NCBI GenBank assembly: GCA_035279705.1
Contig: DATEHG010000084.1
Location: 1-11,415, forward strand
Length of the DNA stretch: 11,415 bases
Direction of reading: 5' to 3'
From: DATEHG01 sp035279705
GTDB lineage: Bacteria > Gemmatimonadota > Gemmatimonadetes > Gemmatimonadales > GWC2-71-9
Shown here: positions 7,518 through 11,415 of the stretch, piece after piece
Layout of the letters: every line of letters begins with the position of its first letter
How positions within the stretch are numbered: position 1 is the stretch's first letter
Program-made: the position numbers and the translations under genes
The notes under the pieces: generated by a model
The model's input: the letters and a program-made list of their open reading frames with translations, nothing else
What the model was told of the DNA's origin: nothing
The model's database searches: none

Positions 7518-7540
7518 CAGTTCTTCAGGAATGTCGGCCT

Positions 7541-7560
7541 CTCACCAGTGATCCGGTGAG
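7541..7560 (-). promoter_or_regulatory. Leader hairpin upstream of the membrane kinase
   Basis: CTCACCGG (7560-7553) and CUGGUGAG (7548-7541) form an eight-pair stem with one G-U and a four-base loop (ATCA) on the transcribed strand. The 3' arm runs directly into AGG, so the Shine-Dalgarno GAGAGG is partly in the stem. The same arrangement occurs in front of the other kinase. Confidence 0.5.
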
Positions 7561-7593
7561 AGTTAGCGGCGACTCACAGGGCCCGCAAGAGAA

Positions 7594-7623
7594 GCGGCGG
7601 CAGCGCCATAGCGCCACCGCCGC
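7594..7623 (-). terminator. GC-rich hairpin after the DUF4097 operon, candidate terminator
   Basis: The arms 7594-7606 and 7611-7623 pair over seven plus four base pairs with a two-base internal loop and a four-base loop (7607-7610). It lies 25 bases after the stop of the second DUF4097 gene and before the kinase gene. On the minus strand it is followed by TTCTCTTG, a poor U-tract, so intrinsic termination is probable but not certain. Confidence 0.5.
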
Positions 7624-7648
7624 CCGATTTCCAGCTCCCGCCCGGCGC

Positions 7649-8422
7649 TCAGCTTTTCCGCAGCCTGATGCTCCCGTTCACGGTGTTCATGCTGAGCCGG
7701 TGGCCCCCGGCGCCGATCGTGCCGCGCAGCGAATTGGGGTTCATCTTGCCGGTCACGGTGATCGGGAAATCACTGTCGATCGAGCCATTGACGGTGTTGG
7801 CCTTGAACTCGCAGGCCAGGTCCGCCGGCATGGTCAGGGTGATGCCACCGTTGACCGTATTGAACTCCGCGTCGGAATCGAGCGTCTTGCCGACCGTGGC
7901 CCGGATCGAGCCGTTCACCGTGGTGGCCTCGGCCCTGCCCTTGGTGCTCACCTCGACCGACCCGTTGACCGTGGTGGCGCTGGCGTCCGCGGTCAGGCCG
8001 ATGGCGTCCACGTCGCCGTTGACCGTCGAGCCGTCGAACAGCACGCCGGCCGGAACCGCCACGGTAAACTCCACTTCGACGTCGTTGTTCTCGCTGTCCT
8101 GTTCGTTGCGCCCGTCGGCGGTGCACTTGTTGGTCTTGCCGTGGCGGCCCGGGTACACGGCGCAGATCGTCACTCCGTCGCTCCCCTGCACCACCTCGAT
8201 CTTGACACTCTCGGGATCACTCTTGCGGGCGTGCTTTTTCGCGGAGACCGACACCTCGGCGCCGCTCGCCGCCGATGCGTGGATGGCGCCGTTGATGCCC
8301 ATGATCCGGATGGTCTGGCCCGCATTCAGCTTGCCTTTCCACTGGAAATCCGGATCGGTGCGGGCCGGAAGTGTCGGGAGGGCGGGGCCGGCCAGCCACG
8401 CCGCCAGTGCCAGTGCGATCAT
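7649..8422 (-). CDS. Secreted DUF4097-type beta-solenoid protein with TVNG repeats
   Basis: 257 residues from ATG 8422, with GAGAGG eight bases upstream. Residues 1-20 are a Sec signal peptide (MIALALAAWLAGPALPTLPA). The mature part repeats a turn of about 20 residues, marked by T-V-N-G at 133, 151, 168, 189, 210 and 247, plus I-N-G at 43. This is the right-handed solenoid pattern of the DUF4097 putative adhesin family (PF13349), although no adhesion has been shown for most members. A central insertion (about 60-118) carries Cys87 and Cys100 and a Lys/His-rich stretch, and Cys204 lies later. It is the last gene of the sigma/anti-sigma operon, 38 bases after its paralogue. Function unknown; probably periplasmic or surface-exposed. 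Confidence 0.88.
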   Translation of the reverse strand: MIALALAAWLAGPALPTLPARTDPDFQWKGKLNAGQTIRIMGINGAIHASAASGAEVSVSAKKHARKSDPESVKIEVVQGSDGVTICAVYPGRHGKTNKCTADGRNEQDSENNDVEVEFTVAVPAGVLFDGSTVNGDVDAIGLTADASATTVNGSVEVSTKGRAEATTVNGSIRATVGKTLDSDAEFNTVNGGITLTMPADLACEFKANTVNGSIDSDFPITVTGKMNPNSLRGTIGAGGHRLSMNTVNGSIRLRKS

Positions 8423-8460
8423 GCGGTCATCCTCTCGGACTCGGGTTCGTGGAATGGGGC

Positions 8461-9321
8461 TCAGCGCCGGATGGAGCCCTGGCGGACGATACGGATCGCC
8501 CCGTCAAAGGATTCCAGATCGACGCTGGCAGAGCAGTTGCCAACCGTGAAGCTCATCCGCTTGCCGCCGCGGGTGCCGGTGAGCGTCACGGGGAAAGCCG
8601 GGTCGGACTCGAAGCTGCCGGAAAAGGTGGACACCGAGACGCAGGCATCGAGCGCCGGGACGGCCAGCGTCACGTTGCCGTCGTGCGAACCGAGGCGGTA
8701 CCTGCCGCCCTTCTGCAGCGTGCCGCTGAATTCGATCGATCCGTCCACCGTGGTGGCTTCGACGCCGCTGGCGGTCACGTTCTCCAGCGTCACGGAGCCG
8801 TCGACACTCTCGGCCCGGATATCCCCCTCCAGGTCACGGCCGGTAATCGAACCATCCACCGCGTTGAGCTCGATGCGCCCCTTGGCGCCGGTCAGCCGCA
8901 GCTCGCCATCGGTGCTGTGCAAGGTGATGACCCCGCTGCCCCCCTCGACCGTAATGCTGCCTGAGATGGTTTCGAGATCCAGCTCGGCCTTGGCACCGGT
9001 CACCTCGATGTCCCCGTCCTGACTGGTGATCGAGAGCGACATGTCCGCCGGTACGGTGAGTTCGAGATCGCCGTCGTACGGGTCGTGGTCCTCGTCTTCC
9101 ACCTCGACAGTCACCCGCCGCCCCGAGACCTCGACCCGGAGCTGGGCATCGCGCCCGCCCGGCGCCCGTACCTGGACTGCGGATTTGTTCCAGGTCCGGA
9201 CCGTGACCGCACCCTCCACCCGCTCGACCTCGAGCCGGGATCCCGGCTGCACCTGCACGGTGGTGTCGGCGGTGAAGGAGGCCTGCGGGGCCGCCAGGGC
9301 CAGCGCAAAGAGCATCAGCAT
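8461..9321 (-). CDS. Secreted DUF4097-type beta-solenoid protein
   Basis: 286 residues from ATG 9321, with AAGGAAG eight bases upstream. Signal peptide about 1-17 (MLMLFALALAAPQASFT). The rest is a run of short beta turns with D-G or S-G corners: TSQDGDIEVTG, TISGSITVEG, NAVDGSITG, ESVDGSVTLE, TTVDGSIEFSG, SHDGNVTLAV, SFDGAIRIV. These identify the DUF4097 (PF13349) solenoid. Two cysteines (227, 263) could form a disulphide. It is paralogous to the next gene, with D-G corners instead of V-N-G. It follows the anti-sigma gene by 19 bases, so it is likely controlled by the same ECF sigma factor. The family is often called a putative adhesin, but its real role here is unknown. Confidence 0.88.
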   Translation of the reverse strand: MLMLFALALAAPQASFTADTTVQVQPGSRLEVERVEGAVTVRTWNKSAVQVRAPGGRDAQLRVEVSGRRVTVEVEDEDHDPYDGDLELTVPADMSLSITSQDGDIEVTGAKAELDLETISGSITVEGGSGVITLHSTDGELRLTGAKGRIELNAVDGSITGRDLEGDIRAESVDGSVTLENVTASGVEATTVDGSIEFSGTLQKGGRYRLGSHDGNVTLAVPALDACVSVSTFSGSFESDPAFPVTLTGTRGGKRMSFTVGNCSASVDLESFDGAIRIVRQGSIRR

Positions 9322-9340
9322 CGGTAGAACTTCCTTTCGT

Positions 9341-10027
9341 TCAGCTGCGGGCGGCCGTCAGGGCCGCCGCGTGACGCAACAGGTCGAGTTTGCGAAGCCG
9401 GGTCTGCGCCAGGTGCCCGCTCAGATAGGCGTTGCCGGGATCGGTGGCCAGCGCGTGCTCCGCATCGGTGATGGCCCGGTCGATCTTGGCCAGGCTCTGT
9501 TCCAGCACCCGCACGGTGGCCGTGTCGAGGCGGCTGCGATTCTCGTTGAGCACGGCGCGGAGCTCGTGCACCGCGTCATCGTATTCCTTGCCGGCCACCA
9601 GCCCGGCGGCCACCGCGTGCGGCGCGCGCGGATCGGCCCCGACAGTCTGACTCGCCGGCGGCGGCGTGGTCGAGGCGATGGTCGTGGAGTGGTTGCCCTT
9701 GAGCATGAGCCAGGCGCCGCCGGCGCCCGCCACGATCAGCAGCACCGCCGCCGCGGCCAGTTCGGGCCACGACACCAGCACCCGCCGGCGCACGGCGCGG
9801 CCCCCGATGCCGGGCCTCTGGATCAGTGCGGCGATTTCCTGCCACTGATCCTTGCCCGTCTGATCCGCCGAGAGCGTCCGGGCCCGTGCCAGCACGGACC
9901 GCAGTTCCTCCAGCGTGGCCCGGCACTCGGCGCAGTGGTCGAGATGCTCCGCCAGTTCGGTCCGGAGATCGGCCGGGAGCTCGTCGTCGAGATAATCGGA
10001 CAGCAGTTCGGTGTACTTGTCGGTCAT
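9341..10027 (-). CDS. Zinc-finger anti-sigma factor with one membrane segment
   Basis: 228 residues from ATG 10027, with GAGGG upstream. N-terminal zf-HC2/ZAS domain: YTELLSDYLDDELP followed by H28-x3-C32-x2-C35 (HLDHCAEC), the zinc ligands typical of anti-sigma factors that hold ECF sigma factors. One membrane helix at about 90-109 (LAAAAVLLIVAGAGGAWLML). The outer part (about 111-228) starts with a Thr/Pro-rich linker and ends in long charged helices (YDDAVHELRAVLNENRSRLDTATVRVLEQSLAKI), a possible sensor. It is seven bases after the sigma gene, its likely partner. Confidence 0.92.
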   Translation of the reverse strand: MTDKYTELLSDYLDDELPADLRTELAEHLDHCAECRATLEELRSVLARARTLSADQTGKDQWQEIAALIQRPGIGGRAVRRRVLVSWPELAAAAVLLIVAGAGGAWLMLKGNHSTTIASTTPPPASQTVGADPRAPHAVAAGLVAGKEYDDAVHELRAVLNENRSRLDTATVRVLEQSLAKIDRAITDAEHALATDPGNAYLSGHLAQTRLRKLDLLRHAAALTAARS

Positions 10028-10034
10028 GGTGCCC

Positions 10035-10607
10035 TCAGCGATCCAGATATTTGCGCAGCGCCATGCGGGCGCGATGCAGCTGTGATTTCGATGTGCCGGT
10101 GTTGATCCCCAGCATCCCGGCGATTTCCTCGTGCCGGTACCCTTCCACGTCGTGCAGCACGAACACCTGGCGGGCCCCCTCGGGGAGCTGGGCCACGGCG
10201 CCGCGGAAATCGAGCGCCTGGCCCGGCCGGTCGGTGGGTGCCGGAAGCAGATCCACCGCCTCTTCGCTTTCGTGCCGGCGGCGCCACCGCCACCGCAGCG
10301 TGCTCCGCCGCCCCAGCATGACGTTCACCGCCAGCCGGTGGAGCCAGGTGCTGAAGGCCGCCTCGCCCCGGAACGTCCCCAGCTTGTCCCACACGCGGAT
10401 GAAGATGTCCTGCACCGCGTCATCGGCTTCATCCGTCTCCAGCATCCGGCACGCCAGCGCGTGGATCCTGGGGCCGTGCCTCCGGTAGAGTCGCTCGAAC
10501 GCAGTGCTGTCCCCGCTCGCCGCCAGGAGAGCGTCCGCCGTATCCGAGGTGGCCGGTGCGATGTCGCGCGGTACGGTCAGGGTCCGGGCTTCCAGATGGA
10601 GGTTCAT
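10035..10607 (-). CDS. ECF-type RNA polymerase sigma factor (leftward copy)
   Basis: 190 residues from ATG 10607. Sigma region 2 at about 36-105 (FERLYRRHGPRIHALACRML, AVQDIFIRVWDKLGTFRGEAAFSTWLHRLAVNVML) and region 4 at about 138-190 (LPEGARQVFVLHDVEGYRHEEIAGMLGI, GTSKSQLHRARMALRKYL). The 30-residue N-terminus before region 2 is longer than usual for the family, so a later start is possible, and no strong Shine-Dalgarno precedes this ATG. It heads the operon with the anti-sigma and both DUF4097 genes. Region 4 is very close to that of the divergent sigma gene at 10852. Confidence 0.95.
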   Translation of the reverse strand: MNLHLEARTLTVPRDIAPATSDTADALLAASGDSTAFERLYRRHGPRIHALACRMLETDEADDAVQDIFIRVWDKLGTFRGEAAFSTWLHRLAVNVMLGRRSTLRWRWRRRHESEEAVDLLPAPTDRPGQALDFRGAVAQLPEGARQVFVLHDVEGYRHEEIAGMLGINTGTSKSQLHRARMALRKYLDR

Positions 10608-10631
10608 TGCAGCGACTTGGACAGGACTGCG

Positions 10632-10668
10632 CTTCCCAAGGTTGGAACTACGGGACAGGCTTGGGAAG
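10632..10668. repeat. 9-bp inverted repeat, CTTCCCAAG / CTTGGGAAG
   Basis: CTTCCCAAG at 10632-10640 is the exact reverse complement of CTTGGGAAG at 10660-10668, with 19 bases between. It lies 25 bases upstream of the leftward sigma gene. It could be an operator, a transcript hairpin or the end of a repeat element. Confidence 0.6.
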
Positions 10669-10669
10669 G

Positions 10670-10703
10670 GAGAAGGGCGAAGAGCGAAAGGCGAAGGGAA
10701 AAA
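10670..10703 (+). repeat. Interspersed purine-rich repeat, copy 2
   Basis: Contains the 18 bases at 10678-10695 identical to 1001-1018, within a GAAGGGAGAAGGGCGAAG-type stretch. Same orientation as copy 1. Confidence 0.7.
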
Positions 10704-10774
10704 TGAGGCCCAAAGGCTGCAACGACAAGTGTAGTTACCGCCTTACAGGCTGGCGGAGTGGCGGAAGATCGACA

Positions 10775-10810
10775 CTTTTCCCCTTTCGCTCTTCTCCTTT
10801 CGCATTTCTC
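10775..10810 (-). repeat. Interspersed purine-rich repeat, copy 3 (inverted)
   Basis: Pyrimidine-rich on the plus strand; its core CCTTTCGCTCTTC (10782-10794) is the reverse complement of the 13-base core in copies 1 and 2. With copy 2 it forms an imperfect inverted pair about 90 bases apart. Confidence 0.65.
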
Positions 10811-10851
10811 GGCGGTTCAAACCCCGCAACCGCGACTGGCATCGTATTCCC

Positions 10852-11373
10852 GTGTCTTCCGCCGAATCCGAGCAGGTTGAGCGGGCCCGAGAGGGCGACG
10901 CGGACGCCTTCGGGGCCCTCTACCGGGCGCACGTGGGGCGGGTCTACGCCATCTGCCTCCGACTGTGTGGTGAGCGGAACCGTGCCGAGGAGCTGACGCA
11001 GGATGTGTTCGTGCGGGCGTGGCAGCAGCTCAAGGGGTTTCGGGGGGAGAGCGCCTTCGGGACCTGGCTGCACCGGGTGGCCGTCAACGAGGTGCAGGGG
11101 CAGTTTCGCTCCCGCAGCCGCCGCAGCCGGCACGAGACTCCCGAGGATCTCGATCAGTTCGATCCGCCCGCCCGCGCCACCGGACCGCCGCCGATGGATC
11201 TCGACGCCGCGATCGCGCGGCTCCCGGCGGGCGCCCGACAGGTGTTTGTGCTGCACGATGTCGAGGGGTTTCAGCACGAGGAAATCGCCACGCTGGCCGG
11301 AATTGCGGTAGGTACCTCCAAGGCCCAGCTGCATCGGGCCCGGCGGCTGCTCAGGGAGAGCCTGGAACGATGA
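10852..11373 (+). CDS. ECF-type RNA polymerase sigma factor (rightward copy)
   Basis: 173 residues from GTG 10852. Region 2 at about 13-85 (ADAFGALYRAHVGRVYAICL, ELTQDVFVRAWQQLKGFRGESAFGTWLHRVAVNEV) and region 4 at about 122-173 (ARLPAGARQVFVLHDVEGFQHEEIATLAGI, GTSKAQLHRARRLLRESL). A Pro-rich linker (104-114) separates them. Length is normal for the family. No clear Shine-Dalgarno lies before GTG, so the start is moderately certain. The stop overlaps the next ATG by ATGA, as usual for sigma/anti-sigma pairs. Confidence 0.94.
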   Translation: MSSAESEQVERAREGDADAFGALYRAHVGRVYAICLRLCGERNRAEELTQDVFVRAWQQLKGFRGESAFGTWLHRVAVNEVQGQFRSRSRRSRHETPEDLDQFDPPARATGPPPMDLDAAIARLPAGARQVFVLHDVEGFQHEEIATLAGIAVGTSKAQLHRARRLLRESLER

Positions 11374-11415
11374 ATCAGTGCCTGTTGTCGGACGACCAGC
11401 TGGCGGCCTACGCCA
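11370..11415 (+). CDS. Probable anti-sigma factor, N-terminus only
   Basis: ATG at 11370 overlaps the sigma stop by ATGA and reads MNQCLLSDDQLAAYA before the window ends. Position directly after an ECF sigma gene and the early Cys with DDQLAAYA suggest a zinc-finger anti-sigma factor, but only 15 residues are visible, so the family is inferred mostly from context. Confidence 0.55.
   Translation, partial: MNQCLLSDDQLAAYA

Larger units (their letters stand above)
10608..10851. promoter_or_regulatory. Divergent promoter region between two ECF sigma genes
   Basis: 244 bases, less GC-rich than its surroundings, without a supported ORF. It holds a 9-bp perfect inverted repeat (10632-10640 and 10660-10668) and two oppositely oriented copies of the purine-rich repeat. 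Both sigma genes must be expressed from here or upstream. I could not place a convincing -35/-10 pair; a GGAAC at 10644 has no matching -10 element at ECF spacing. Confidence 0.6.

Noticed and set aside
5154..7559. Long plus-strand ORFs (319 and 420 residues) opposite the large kinase
   Set aside because: They are typical antisense shadows in high-GC coding DNA. The minus strand encodes intact kinase motifs over the same bases.
7556..9022. Plus-strand ORF of 488 residues opposite the DUF4097 genes
   Set aside because: No recognisable domain; its regularity mirrors the solenoid repeats on the other strand, which have signal peptides and ribosome sites.
10816..10850. Sigma-70 promoter (TTCAAA ... 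GTATTC) just before the rightward sigma gene
   Set aside because: The spacing is too long (about 21 or more bases) and the -10 match is poor, so I could not support it.
10735..11334. Minus-strand ORF of 199 residues opposite the rightward sigma gene
   Set aside because: The plus strand carries complete sigma regions 2 and 4; the antisense reading has no family signal.

Overview
The window is about 11.4 kb of GC-rich DNA with nearly continuous coding. Its gene content points to a Gemmatimonadota-like bacterium: Hanks-type kinases fused to a membrane segment and a TPR/TolB-like sensor half, ECF sigma/anti-sigma pairs, DUF4097 solenoid proteins, a DUF2911 protein and an FG-GAP protein. This assignment comes from gene content alone and is an inference. 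No RNA gene, insertion sequence, phage gene or CRISPR array was found.

Layout. All genes from 10607 down to the left edge lie on the minus strand. In transcription order they are: ECF sigma factor (10607-10035); zinc-finger anti-sigma with one membrane segment (10027-9341); two secreted DUF4097 beta-solenoid proteins (9321-8461 and 8422-7649), which look like one operon closed by a strong hairpin (7594-7623); a 942-residue membrane Ser/Thr kinase with a TPR-rich half (7517-4689); a small basic protein with two polyproline runs (4643-4293); a second, soluble Ser/Thr kinase (4179-3382) overlapping a DEDDh exonuclease (3385-2480) by ATGA; a secreted DUF2911 protein (about 2315-1113); and a secreted TPR plus FG-GAP protein cut by the left edge (971-1). 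A second ECF sigma gene faces right (10852-11373) and overlaps, again by ATGA, a probable anti-sigma gene cut by the right edge.

How it may work together. The window holds two classes of envelope/stress signalling. One is a pair of head-to-head ECF systems with near-identical DNA-binding helices. The other is a pair of Ser/Thr kinases bracketing an unusual polyproline protein. The most interesting signals are: (i) both kinases share an N-terminal helix that begins at the same aligned position with an ATT or ATC codon, each just downstream of a stem-loop overlapping a Shine-Dalgarno; the DUF2911 gene also lacks a usable canonical start before its signal peptide; (ii) the duplicated F-P-x-K-P(9-10)-I-[TS]-x-Q module of the small protein; (iii) a short interspersed repeat, three copies, plus a heptamer array in the non-coding gaps.
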